From Bacteroidetes bacterium SW_4_67_19 (GTDB taxonomy: Bacteria > Bacteroidota > Rhodothermia > Rhodothermales > Salinibacteraceae): 34,992 bases of DNA. Position 1 is the stretch's first letter; every line of letters begins with the position of its first letter. A program made the translations under genes and the position numbers. Under the pieces are notes generated by a model. It was not told the DNA's origin and made no database searches. It saw only the letters and a list, made by a program, of their open reading frames with translations. The stretch is from assembly GCA_003023275.1 (NCBI GenBank), contig PXTX01000053.1:13048-48039 (forward strand), in the 5' to 3' direction. Positions 15,602 to 24,702 of the stretch are shown here, one piece after another.

Positions 15602-16812
15602 GCGGCGGCGCTCTTCTTTTCTCTTCCGGCGGCATGTCTCCCGACGACGAGTCTCTTCCCGAGCAGTCTGCCCCCGGCGACGCGGACACCGGCACTCCGC
15701 CCGGCGAGGCCGAAGCGCCGTCCGGCGGCTCCCCCCCCGCCGAGGCGGCTGCTCCCCAGCAGGGATCGGCGCCTGCGGGAGAGCGCGAAAGCTCCGCCTC
15801 GACGGTGGCGACGGGCATCTTCTCCAGCAAAATCACGGGCCTGATCCGCGAGGGGACCTTCTCGCACTTCTTCGGCGTCGGCGCGCACGCGGACGTGCTC
15901 CAGACGGCCTTTCGCATCCCCAACCTGCTCCAGAATCTGCTGGGCGAGGGGACGCTCTCGGCGGCGTTTATTCCTATTTACAGCCGCATGATCGAGGAGG
16001 GGCGCGAGCGCGAGGCCGGGCGCTTCGCCGGGGCGATCTTCGGGCTTTTGCTGGCGCTGGTAAGCGGGCTCTGCCTGCTGGGCGTCCTCCTGGCCGATCC
16101 CATCGTGACGGTCCTGGCGCCCGGCTTCGCAGACGACGCGGCGAAGGTGGCCGCCGGCGAGCTGCCCGTCAACCGGCACGTGCTGACGGTGCGAACGGTG
16201 CAGGTCATCTTTCCCATGACGGGCGTGCTGGTGCTTTCGGCTTGGGCGCTGGGGGTCTTGAACAGCCACCGGCGCTTCTTTTTGCCCTACGTGGCGCCGG
16301 TGCTCTGGAACATCGCCATCATCGGCGGGCTCTTCGGGACGGCCTTTTACGTTATGGGCAACCCGCTCAGCATTACCGATGCGGTCGCCGACGCGACGGT
16401 GACGAACCTGCTCTTTGCCGCCTGCTTCGGGGCGCTGGCCGGGGGCGTCTTGCAGTTTCTGGTGCAGCTGCCGCTGATGGCGAAGGTCATGAAAGGCTTT
16501 CGCTTTTCGCTCTCGACGAAGATCGAAGGCGTGCGCGAAGCGATCTACGCCGCCGGCCCCGTCATTGCCGGGCGCGGCGTGTACCAGCTCTCCGCCTTCC
16601 TCGACCAGGTGCTCGCCTCCCTCATCGCCGCCGGGGCCCTCAGCTCGCTGCGCTACGCCCAGACGCTCTACCTCTTGCCCATCAGCCTGTTCGGCCTCTC
16701 GGTGGCGGCCTCGGAGCTGCCGGAGCTCTCGCGTCTGAAGTCGGAGAACGCCGATCCCTTTCTGCGGCGCGTCAACCGCTCGATGCGCCAGATGATGCTG
16801 ATGATCGTGCCG

Positions 16813-16926
16813 ACGATGATCGGCTACCTGGCGCTGGGCTACCTCGTGGTGGGGGCCTTCTATCAGCGCGGCCAGTTTGCCCCCAACAACACCTGGCTCG
16901 TCTACCTGGTGCTGGGCGGCTACACG
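16813..16926 (+). repeat. Copy A of a 114-bp intragenic direct repeat in murJ
   Basis: Matches 17256-17369 with one mismatch (C/T). Confidence 0.93.
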
Positions 16927-17255
16927 ACACGCTCGGCATCGCGGCCACGGCCGTCTCGCGCCTGCTGCAGAACTCCTTCTACGCGCTGAGCGACACCAAG
17001 ACGCCCGCGATCATGGCCGCGTTGCGCATCGCCGTCTCGGTGGCGGTGGCCTACCCGGTGATGTTCTGGCTCGACCAGTTCACCGTCCAGCAGGCCGTCC
17101 CATTCTTCACGCGCACGGGCGACTCGGCGCTCTACCTCGGCGCCGTAGGGCTGGCTGCGGGAGCCTCGGTGGGGGCCTGGATGGAAGTGGGCGCGCTCTT
17201 GTTTTTCCTGCGGCGCGCGCTGGGGCGGCTGGGCCTGCCGTGGCTGCGCACCCTG

Positions 17256-17369
17256 ACGATGATCGGCTATCTGGCGCTGGGCTACCTCGTGGTGGGGGCC
17301 TTCTATCAGCGCGGCCAGTTTGCCCCCAACAACACCTGGCTCGTCTACCTGGTGCTGGGCGGCTACACG
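17256..17369 (+). repeat. Copy B of the 114-bp intragenic direct repeat in murJ
   Basis: ACGATGATCGGCTATCTGGCGCTGGGCTACCTCGTGG...GGTGCTGGGCGGCTACACG. Confidence 0.93.
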
Positions 17370-17486
17370 TCGACGAACTGGACGTCTGGGTCGGGGACTA
17401 CCTTTAGGGGGGAAGGTGGAAAGTTGCAGCTGGAAAGTTGCAGGGGGAACGTTTTTTCGGTCAACGGGCGCGCCGGCCAGGCGAGC

Positions 17487-17539
17487 ACCCCCGCACTCCC
17501 GCACTCCCACACTCCCGCACTCCCACACTCCCGCACCCA
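17487..17539 (+). repeat. CACTCCCR short tandem repeat array directly upstream of yqgE
   Basis: CCCCGCACTCCCGCACTCCCACACTCCCGCACTCCCACACTCCCGCAC, 8-bp period. Confidence 0.9.
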
Positions 17540-17541
17540 GA

Positions 17542-18129
17542 ATGCCCGACGATCTCGATTTGGCGCCCGGCACGCTCCTGGTCGCCCCGCCGACGCTGGG
17601 GGACCCCCACTTTCGCCGCAGCGTGGTGCTTCTCTGCGATCACAGCGCCACCGAGGGCAGCTTCGGCCTGTCGCTGGGGCGGCCGCTGGAGCAGGACCTC
17701 TCCGTCAGCGACGTGGTCGACCTGGGCGAGCCGGCGGCGCGCCTGCACGGGGACGACTTCGAGCTGGCGCTGGGCGGCCCGGTGCAACCCGAGACGCTGC
17801 ACTACCTGCATCGCCACCCCGAGGCCCTTCCCGGCGCCATCGAGATCGCCGAGGACGTCTGGTGGGGCGGCGACTTCGAGGACGTGAAAACGCTGCTGGC
17901 CAGCGGCGCGGCCACCCCCCGGAGCCTGCGCTTTTTCGTCGGCTACGCCGGCTGGGGCGTCGGCCAGCTGCGCGCCGAACTCGACCAGGACGGCTGGATC
18001 CTCGCCGACGCCGACGCGGAGTTGATCTTTCCCGAAAGCCTCGACGCCTTCTGGCGCCTGGTCATGCGGCGCATGGGCGGGGAGTACGCGCTTCTGTCGA
18101 ACTTCCCCGACGACCCGAGGATGAATTGA
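17542..18129 (+). CDS. YqgE/AlgH family protein (DUF179)
   Basis: LAPGTLLVAPPTLGDPHFRRSVVLLCDHSATEGSFGLSLGRPL...LGGPVQPETLHYLHR...FFVGYAGWGVGQLRAELDQDGWILADAD. Confidence 0.92.
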   Translation: MPDDLDLAPGTLLVAPPTLGDPHFRRSVVLLCDHSATEGSFGLSLGRPLEQDLSVSDVVDLGEPAARLHGDDFELALGGPVQPETLHYLHRHPEALPGAIEIAEDVWWGGDFEDVKTLLASGAATPRSLRFFVGYAGWGVGQLRAELDQDGWILADADAELIFPESLDAFWRLVMRRMGGEYALLSNFPDDPRMN

Positions 18130-18288
18130 CGTGGCGGTTTCGGGGGTGGGGTTTCGCCCCGGGAGCACTTCTACCACAAGGGCATGACCCGCAGGGGGCC
18201 CTTCCCTTCGTTCGGGGCGCTCACTCCGTTCGGGGCGCGGGTTTGGGGGTTGGAGTTGGAGGAACCTTCCCCTTTCCCCCTTTCCCCT

Positions 18289-19026
18289 TCAACTTTCCAC
18301 CGCGCCGCTGGCGCCGAGGTCGAACAAGTCGGGGTGGGTGCAGAAGCGGTAGACGAAGGCGAAAAAGAGCGCGGCCCCGGCCAGCACGAACACGTGAAAC
18401 AGCTCGTGCGCCTCCACGACGCCCTGCCACAGGATCGGCCACTTCGTGGCGAACACGACGGCGCCGACCGTGAAGGAGGCGACCCCGCCGAAGAGGAGGC
18501 GCTTGTGCACGGGGTCCATGCGGCCCATGAGCGCCAGGAGGCCGGAGGCGGCCATCCAGCCGAGCGTCAGGTAGAGGGCGGCCGTCAGCCACAGCGGCAT
18601 CGGCCAGACGAGCATCTTGAGCGCGCCGCCGGCGACCGTCAGCACCCACATGGCAATGGTGAGGTAGGTCGTCCAGCGCCGGCGCACCGCGCCGTAGATG
18701 GCCGTGCTCGTCCCAGCGATGGTGAGAAAGATGGCCGCGTGGTCGAGCTTTTTGAGCAGCACCAGTTCGTTCGGGGCCCAGATGGGAAAGTGAAAGGCCG
18801 TCGAGGCCCCAAAGACGAACACCAGCGTCAGCCCGTAGGCGACCATGCGGCGCACGCCCCAGCGCCCCAGGCCGCGCTTCCGGGCGCGCCGCGTTAGCGC
18901 GACGGTGGCGACCAGCGACAAAAGCGCGCCCGCCAGGTGGCTGAGCGTGCTGAACGGCTCGCGAATATGCCAGAGCGGCTGAATGTCGAGCAGCGGCCGA
19001 ACATCCGGCAGCAAAAAGGACATCAT
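18289..19026 (-). CDS. Hemolysin III / PAQR family membrane protein
   Basis: REPFSTLSHLAGALLSLVATVAL...VFVFGASTAFHFPIW...KKLDHAAIFLTIAGTSTAIYG...EAHELFHVFVLAGAALFFAFVYRF. Confidence 0.88.
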   Translation of the reverse strand: MMSFLLPDVRPLLDIQPLWHIREPFSTLSHLAGALLSLVATVALTRRARKRGLGRWGVRRMVAYGLTLVFVFGASTAFHFPIWAPNELVLLKKLDHAAIFLTIAGTSTAIYGAVRRRWTTYLTIAMWVLTVAGGALKMLVWPMPLWLTAALYLTLGWMAASGLLALMGRMDPVHKRLLFGGVASFTVGAVVFATKWPILWQGVVEAHELFHVFVLAGAALFFAFVYRFCTHPDLFDLGASGAVES

Positions 19027-19203
19027 AGCGCGGCCTCGGCAATTGCCTGTTCAACATGATGCGCGTCGAACGTGACACGCGCCCCGTTGCACGTGCCACG
19101 AATCCGTCTCGCAAGCGCACAGGAGAACCCCTGAAAACGTCTGCGCCCATGTGTATATTTGGTAGCCCCCGCTGCCGTTCGCTGAAATCTGCTTCCCGCC
19201 TTC

Positions 19204-20595
19204 ATGAGCAACGCTTCGACGACTGGCGCTTCGCCCGGCGACGCGCTCTTTACCGACCTGTACCAACTCACCATGCTTCGGTCCTACCTCCGCGAAGGGA
19301 TGACCGAGGAGGCGGTGTTTAGCCTGTTCGTGCGCGACCTGGGCGCGCGGAATTTCCTCATGGCCTGCGGGCTCGAACAGGCGCTGGCGTTTCTCGAAGA
19401 GGCGCACTTTTCTGACGACGCCCTCGACTACCTCGCCGCCCAGGAGGGCTTCGGCACAGATGTGCTCGACTACCTGGCGGACTTCTCCTTCACCGGCGAC
19501 GTGCACGCCGTGCCGGAGGGCACGCCCGTCTTTGCCGACGAGCCGCTCCTCGAGATCGTCGCCCCGCTGCCGGAGGCGCAGGTCGTCGAGACGTTCCTCC
19601 TCAACCAGATCACCTTCCAGACCAACGTGGCCACCAAGGCGCGGCGCGTCAAAGACGCCGCCTCGGGCGCTACGGTGGCCGACTTCGGCGCGCGCCGCAC
19701 CCACGGCGCCGACGCCGCGCTCGCCGGCGCGCGCGCCATGTACGTCGCCGGCGTCGACGCCACCAGCAACGTGCGCGCCGGCCAACGCTACGCGCTTCCG
19801 ATCACCGGCACGATGGCGCACAGCTACGTCGAGGCGCACGACAGCGAGCTGGGCGCCTTTCGCCACTTCTCGGACGTCTTCCCCGCAACGACGCTGCTGG
19901 TGGACACCTACGACACGCTCGAAGGGGTGCGCAAGGTCATCCAGTTGGCCGAGGAGCGCGGCGACGACTTTCGCATTGGGGCGCTGCGGCTGGACAGCGG
20001 CGACCTCGGCGCGCTGGCGAAGGAAACGCGCGCGATGCTCGACGAGGCGGGCCTGGAGGACGTGCAGCTCTTCGCCAGCGGGAAACTCGACGAGTTCGAG
20101 ATTCAGAAGCTGCTGGCGAGCGGGGCGCCCATCGACGGGTTCGGCGTGGGGACGAGCTTGGGCGTCGTCGCCGACCAGCCGGGCCTCGACAGCGCCTACA
20201 AGCTGTGCGGCTACGCCGGAACGCCTCGCATGAAGCTCTCCTCGGCGAAGTCCAACCTGCCGGGACGCAAGCAGGTGTACCGCTTTTCGGAAGACGGAAC
20301 GGTCGCGCGCGACGTGATCGCCACGGCCGAGGAGGACCAACCGAGCGGGCGTCCGCTCCTGCAACACGTGATGGCGGGCGGCGAGCGCACGGAGGCGGGC
20401 CAAAAGAAGCCAGTCGAGGAGACGCGCGCGTACGCCGAAGAGGCGGTCGGCGCATTGCCGGAGCGCCTGCGCGCGCTGGAGCGGGTCGAGGAGCCGTACC
20501 CGGTGGCGCTGAGCGACGCGATGGACACGCGCCTGAAGGAGGTGCGCAGCCGGCTGGAGGAGCAGATGGGCGTCGAGGCGGGCGGGAGATGGTAG
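19204..20595 (+). CDS. pncB: Nicotinate phosphoribosyltransferase
   Basis: ALFTDLYQLTMLRSYLREGMTEEAVFSLFVR...TNVATKARRVKDAASGATVADFGARRTHGADAALAGARAMYVAGVDATSNV...GTMAHSYVEAH...RLDSGDLGALAKETRAMLDEAG...GFGVGTSLGV. Confidence 0.92.
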   Translation: MSNASTTGASPGDALFTDLYQLTMLRSYLREGMTEEAVFSLFVRDLGARNFLMACGLEQALAFLEEAHFSDDALDYLAAQEGFGTDVLDYLADFSFTGDVHAVPEGTPVFADEPLLEIVAPLPEAQVVETFLLNQITFQTNVATKARRVKDAASGATVADFGARRTHGADAALAGARAMYVAGVDATSNVRAGQRYALPITGTMAHSYVEAHDSELGAFRHFSDVFPATTLLVDTYDTLEGVRKVIQLAEERGDDFRIGALRLDSGDLGALAKETRAMLDEAGLEDVQLFASGKLDEFEIQKLLASGAPIDGFGVGTSLGVVADQPGLDSAYKLCGYAGTPRMKLSSAKSNLPGRKQVYRFSEDGTVARDVIATAEEDQPSGRPLLQHVMAGGERTEAGQKKPVEETRAYAEEAVGALPERLRALERVEEPYPVALSDAMDTRLKEVRSRLEEQMGVEAGGRW

Positions 20596-20866
20596 GGGGT
20601 CGATGGGGGGCGGGCCACTGCGTTTTCGCTCGAAAGAACAGATCCCCTTTCGCCCGGGCCTCGCGGGGCTACTGCATCGTAACGGGGCTGTTCTCCGGCG
20701 AACCTGCGACGGGGTGTGAAGTATATCGGCATTCAAATGAGTTGATGATAGCCTCGACCCGTGGCCGCGGATTCGGCGCGCACGCTTCCCGTGAAAAGAG
20801 CTATCATACCGATTACCAAAGCAGGAGCACTGTGCATCCGCCTCATTGCCTAAAACGACACAAACC

Positions 20867-21685
20867 ATGACTTACCAGACCGTACAGGGCGAAGACGTGC
20901 CGGCGCTGGGGCTGGGCACCTGGCAGATCACCGGCGAGGACTGCTACGAGGCCGTCCGCGACGCGCTCGAGATCGGCTATCGTCACATCGACACGGCGCA
21001 GGTCTACGAAAACGAAGACGACGTGGGCCGCGCCCTCGCCGACGCGGGCGTAGACCGCGACGACGTCTTTCTCGTCACGAAGGTGTGGCCGTCCAACCTG
21101 GCGCCGGAAAACTTGCCGCGCAGCGTCGAGCGCAGCCTCGACAAGCTCCAGACCGACTACGTGGACCTGCTCTACGTGCACTGGCCCAGCGGCGACTTCG
21201 AGATGAATGGCACGATGGAGGCGCTCCGCGCGCAACAGGACGAGGGCCGCGCCCACCGCCTGGGGGTGAGCAACTTCACCCCCGACCTGCTGGAGGCGGC
21301 GCTCGACCGCGCGCCGCTCTTTGCCCTCCAGGTGGAATATCATCCGTTTCTCGATCAGCGCGAACTGATCGGGATGTGTCGCCGGCACGACCTGCTGTTT
21401 ACCTCGTACAGCCCGCTGGCACGCGGGGCGGTGTTGGAAAGCGACTTGCTCGACACCCTCGCCGAGGCGCACGGCAAACATCCCGCGCAGGTGGCCCTCC
21501 GCTGGCAGGTGCAGCAAGATCACGTGGCCGCCATCCCGAAGGCGTCCTCCGAGGAGCACCGCCGCAGCAATTTCGACCTCTTCGACTTCGAGCTGTCGCC
21601 GGAGGAGATGGACGCGATCTTCGAGTTGGCGCGCGGGGAGCGCGTCGTGGCCCCCGACTCGCTGGCCCCGGCGGCGTGGCAGTGA
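20867..21685 (+). CDS. Aldo/keto reductase
   Basis: VPALGLGTWQITGEDCYEAVRDALEIGYRHIDTAQVYENEDDVGRAL...DYVDLLYVHWP...HRLGVSNFTPDLLEAAL...QVEYHPFLDQRELIGMC. Confidence 0.92.
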   Translation: MTYQTVQGEDVPALGLGTWQITGEDCYEAVRDALEIGYRHIDTAQVYENEDDVGRALADAGVDRDDVFLVTKVWPSNLAPENLPRSVERSLDKLQTDYVDLLYVHWPSGDFEMNGTMEALRAQQDEGRAHRLGVSNFTPDLLEAALDRAPLFALQVEYHPFLDQRELIGMCRRHDLLFTSYSPLARGAVLESDLLDTLAEAHGKHPAQVALRWQVQQDHVAAIPKASSEEHRRSNFDLFDFELSPEEMDAIFELARGERVVAPDSLAPAAWQ

Positions 21686-21690
21686 CGTTT

Positions 21691-21766
21691 GGAGGTATGG
21701 ACGTTTGAAAGTATGGACGTTTGAAAGTATGAACGTCCACACGTACACCCATCTACACGTACACAC
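21691..21766. repeat. Short-period repeat pair between aldo/keto reductase and topoisomerase IB
   Basis: GGTATGGACGTTTGAAAGTATGGACGTTTGAAAGTATGAACG then TCCACACGTACACCCATCTACACGTACACA. Confidence 0.85.
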
Positions 21767-22847
21767 CGCGAACGAAGTGAGCGAACCGAACACCGACGCG
21801 CTCGACCCGCAGGTCTCCGCCGAGCGGGCGGGTCTCGTCTACGTCTCCGACGACGCGCCGGGCATCCGCCGCGAAAAGCGCGGGACGGGCTTCACCTACT
21901 TCACGCCCGAGGGGGAAAACATTCCGAAGGGCGATCCGCGGCGCAAGCGCATCGAGGAGCTGGTCATCCCGCCGGCCTGGACGGACGTGTGGATCTGCCC
22001 GTCACCGGAGGGGCACCTCCAGGCCACCGGGCGCGACGAGGCCGGGCGCAAGCAGTACCGCTACCATCCGAAATGGCAGGAGACGCGCCGTCGCGCGCGC
22101 TTCGACCGGCTCGTGCACTTCGGGCGCGCCCTTCCCGAGATTCGCGCCCGCACCGCGCACGACCTGCGCATGGAGGGCCTGCCACGCGCAAAGGTGCTCG
22201 CGCTGGTGGTGCGCCTTCTCGACGACACGCTCATCCGCATCGGCGGGGCCGAGTACGCCCGCGACAACAACTCCTTCGGCCTCACGACGATGCGACGGCG
22301 CCACGCCTGCTTCGACGAGCAAGGCGCCTGCACGTTCGCCTTTACGGGCAAGAGCGGGCAGGAGCACGAAATCGCCCTCGACGACCCCTCGCTCGCACAG
22401 GTGGTGCAGGCGTGCTGCGAGGTGCCCGGCTACGAGATCTTCGCCTTTTTCGACGAGGACGGCACCAAGCACGACGTAAAAGCCGATCACGTTAACGCCT
22501 ACCTCAAGGCCACTACCGGCGAGCGCTTCACCGCCAAGCAGTTTCGCCCGTGGGGCGGCACCGTCGAGGCCGCGCGCCGGCTCGACGCGCGTGGACCCGC
22601 CCCCAATGAACGGGAAGCCGACGACGTGCTCACAGAGGTGGTAAAAGCCGTCGCCGAGAAGCTGGGCAACACGGTGGCCGTCTGCCGGCAGCACTACATC
22701 CACCCAGCGCTCTTCGAAGACTACCAAAGCGGCGCGTTCCTACCCGCCTACCGCGCTCACCTCGAAAACCAGAATGGCCGAGATGACAGCTTCGACCCCG
22801 CCGAGGAGGCCGTGCTATCATTTTTGGAGGAGCGCCTGGAGAAGTGA
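21705..22847 (+). CDS. Poxvirus/eukaryotic-type DNA topoisomerase IB (true start probably downstream of 21729)
   Basis: GLVYVSDDAPGIRREKRGTGFTYFTPEGENI...IPPAWTDVWICPSPEGHLQATGRDEAGRKQYRYHPKW...LLDDTLIRIGGAEYARDNNSFGLTTMRRRH...AKQFRPWGGTVEAAR...VCRQHYIHPALFEDY. Confidence 0.93.
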   Translation: MKVWTFESMNVHTYTHLHVHTANEVSEPNTDALDPQVSAERAGLVYVSDDAPGIRREKRGTGFTYFTPEGENIPKGDPRRKRIEELVIPPAWTDVWICPSPEGHLQATGRDEAGRKQYRYHPKWQETRRRARFDRLVHFGRALPEIRARTAHDLRMEGLPRAKVLALVVRLLDDTLIRIGGAEYARDNNSFGLTTMRRRHACFDEQGACTFAFTGKSGQEHEIALDDPSLAQVVQACCEVPGYEIFAFFDEDGTKHDVKADHVNAYLKATTGERFTAKQFRPWGGTVEAARRLDARGPAPNEREADDVLTEVVKAVAEKLGNTVAVCRQHYIHPALFEDYQSGAFLPAYRAHLENQNGRDDSFDPAEEAVLSFLEERLEK

Positions 22848-22920
22848 GCGTGGGAGCGCGAGTGGGAGGGCAACGCAGCTGAATCACGCGCTGCCGTCCG
22901 CTGCCGAAGATCCGCACGCC

Positions 22921-23526
22921 ATGCCCTTCCGCCCCGGCCGTCACGGGTTTCGCTTCGCCAACCGCTTCGACGCGCCGCTGGGCCTCGCGCCGGCGCTCAG
23001 AGCGGCGGGCCTGCCGGCGACGTGGGGCCTGTGCGGCGGCATGGTGCAAGCCGCGCGCGCCGCCTTCGAGCGCAGCGAGGCGCTGCCGCAGCACGGCGAG
23101 ACGCCGCCCGCTCCGGGTGCCCCGCTCTACCGACGCCTGCTGCGCCGCCAGGTCGCCAGCCTCGGCCCGCCGCCGCTTTTCCCCGAGGTGTGGCGCTTCG
23201 CGCGGTGGACGCGCCGCCCGGACGCAGACCTCGCCCGCCGCACGCGCCCCGAGCGCGAACGGGCGCAACGTCGCCTTGATGAAGGCCGCCTCGTGCCGCT
23301 GGGCCTCATCTACACGCGCCGCCTCCGTCGCCTCTGGGAAAACCACCAGGTGCTCGCCTACGCCGCCGCCGGCGAGGCTCTCCGCATCTACGACCCCAAC
23401 GAGCCGGGCCGCGACGACGTGACGCTGGCGCACGCTCCCGGCGACGACGGACCGGTCTTCGAAAAATGCCGCGCCGGGCGACCCGTGCGTCCCGTCCGCG
23501 GCTTCTTCGTGATGCGTGATGCGTGA
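22921..23526 (+). CDS. Uncharacterised protein, possibly cysteine-peptidase-fold (C39/papain-like)
   Basis: FRPGRHGFRFANRFDAPLG...GLCGGMVQAARAAFE...LVPLGLIYTRRLRRLWENHQVLAYAAAGEALRIYDPNEPGRDDV; conserved-looking Cys (GLCGGM), His (ENHQVLAY), Asp (YDPN). Confidence 0.6.
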   Translation: MPFRPGRHGFRFANRFDAPLGLAPALRAAGLPATWGLCGGMVQAARAAFERSEALPQHGETPPAPGAPLYRRLLRRQVASLGPPPLFPEVWRFARWTRRPDADLARRTRPERERAQRRLDEGRLVPLGLIYTRRLRRLWENHQVLAYAAAGEALRIYDPNEPGRDDVTLAHAPGDDGPVFEKCRAGRPVRPVRGFFVMRDA

Positions 23527-23602
23527 CTCGTGATGCGTGACGAGTCCAACGGGCCGCCGTCCGCTGTCTGCCGTCCGCCGTCTGCCGTCCGCCGTTCTCA
23601 CG
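23508..23602. repeat. Two opposed short-period stop-codon repeats between convergent genes
   Basis: + strand GTGATGCGTGATGCGTGACTCGTGATGCGTGACGAG at the 22921-23526 stop; - strand GAACGGCGGACGGCAGACGGCGGACGGCAGACAGCGGACGGCGG after the 23598 stop. Confidence 0.85.
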
Positions 23603-24485
23603 CCGCCGCGCGGCGCGCGGGCGCTTCGGGCGGGCGGTGCTGCGGCTCGGGCACATCGAAGTGGTGCAGGGCGCGGCGGTAGTCCTCGGCCCAGGCGCCG
23701 GGGGCGTCGGCGCGGAGGCAGCGCATCACCAGGTCCGGCGGTGCGGACGGGCGTTCGGGGAGTTTGCCCGGCTGCACCTCCACCGGCTCGGGCGGATAGG
23801 AGATGCGCACCTCCGGCCCCTGCAAAGCGCCCGTCCACGGCCCCTGCGAGGTTTCGGCGCGCAGGCGCTCGGGGCGTTCGAAAAGGGTAGGCGCGCGCTC
23901 GCTCATCAAAAAGAGCGCGTCGGCGAGGTGCGCCTCCAGTCCCTCCGGGTCGAAGCGCACGAGCACGTCCACGGCCCCGCTGCCGACGACCAGCGCGTCG
24001 TAGAGCGCGGGCGCGCCCTCCGCCTCGGGACGCTCGCCGAGCAAGAGGCCGGCGCGCGTCACGTCGCTCGCGTCGTCGCCGGTTTCGATGAGGAAGTCGA
24101 GCCGGAAGCAGTTGCGCGGCGTGAGGGCCACGCGCTCCCCGTGCAGGCCGCACGTCGGCTCCAGGTGGCGCACGAGCTGCTGCCCCAGACGGTCGGAGAG
24201 CGCCTGGATCGCTTCGCCGCGCCCGGTGACGTAGGGCGGATCGTAGAAGAGCGCGGCCTCGCGGTAGTGCGGAGCAGCGGAGCGTGCCGGCAGGCGCTGG
24301 ACCGCCTCCACCGGCGCGTCGGGCACGTCGGGGCCGGTGGCCTCCCGCGGGGAGGGGCCGCCGTGGTAGCGAGCGGCGTGCTCGCGGCACGCGAGACGTT
24401 CGCGCTCATGTGCGCGGTCGGCACGATCTCCGTCGCGGCGGCGGGCGGAGGCGTCAGCGGGGCGATTCTCGGTAAGGCGGGTCAT
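23598..24485 (-). CDS. Hypothetical protein
   Basis: ORF MTRLTENRPADASARRRDGDRADR...EAALFYDPPYVTGRGEAIQALSDRLGQQLVRHLEPTCGLHGERVALTPRNCFRLDFLIETGDDASDVTRAGLLLGE; no family recognised. Confidence 0.6.
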   Translation of the reverse strand: MTRLTENRPADASARRRDGDRADRAHERERLACREHAARYHGGPSPREATGPDVPDAPVEAVQRLPARSAAPHYREAALFYDPPYVTGRGEAIQALSDRLGQQLVRHLEPTCGLHGERVALTPRNCFRLDFLIETGDDASDVTRAGLLLGERPEAEGAPALYDALVVGSGAVDVLVRFDPEGLEAHLADALFLMSERAPTLFERPERLRAETSQGPWTGALQGPEVRISYPPEPVEVQPGKLPERPSAPPDLVMRCLRADAPGAWAEDYRRALHHFDVPEPQHRPPEAPARRAAA

Positions 24486-24627
24486 GGCAAAGGCGGGGCC
24501 GTGCAGATCAACGTGTGCAGGGCAGTATACGACCGCCCGGTGACAGCGCTGTGTCACCGCTTTTTGCCATACAAAATAATGCCTCTTTCAGCGGGGATGA
24601 AGCCCAGCGCGAGGAAGCCCAGCATGA

Positions 24628-24656
24628 GTAGTAGACGCGCGATCTCGCGTCTCTAC
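24628..24656. repeat. REP-like palindrome GTAGTAGACGCG-CGATCT-CGCGTCTCTAC
   Basis: Near-perfect inverted repeat; resembles the GTAGAGACGCG...CGCGTCTCTAC palindromes recalled from other phyla. Confidence 0.75.
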
Positions 24657-24702
24657 GGGAGTGAATGCGGTGAAATGCACAATGGACCGTCGAATGTGGT
24701 AA

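Larger units (their letters stand above)
15634..17407 (+). pseudogene. murJ: Lipid II flippase MurJ, frameshifted near 16925 and with an internal 114-bp duplication near its 3' end
   Basis: GIFSSKITGLIREGTFSHFFGVGAHADVLQTAFRIPNLLQNLLGEGTLSAAFIPIYSRM... then frame change to LGIAATAVSRLLQNSFYALSDTKTPAIMAALRIAVSVAVAYPVMFW...; a third frame gives DELDVWVGDYL* ending at 17407. Confidence 0.8.

Noticed and set aside
17487-17539. CRISPR array
   Set aside because: The CACTCCCR repeat is an 8-bp microsatellite without spacers; no cas genes in the window.
15507-18473. 988-aa ORF spanning murJ and yqgE
   Set aside because: A composite frame produced by the murJ frameshift; only its middle segment (about 16926-17369) is genuine MurJ sequence.
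19154-19161. Bacteroidetes-type -7 box TATATTTG upstream of pncB
   Set aside because: Matches TAnnTTTG but no convincing -33 element at correct spacing; left as a possibility only.
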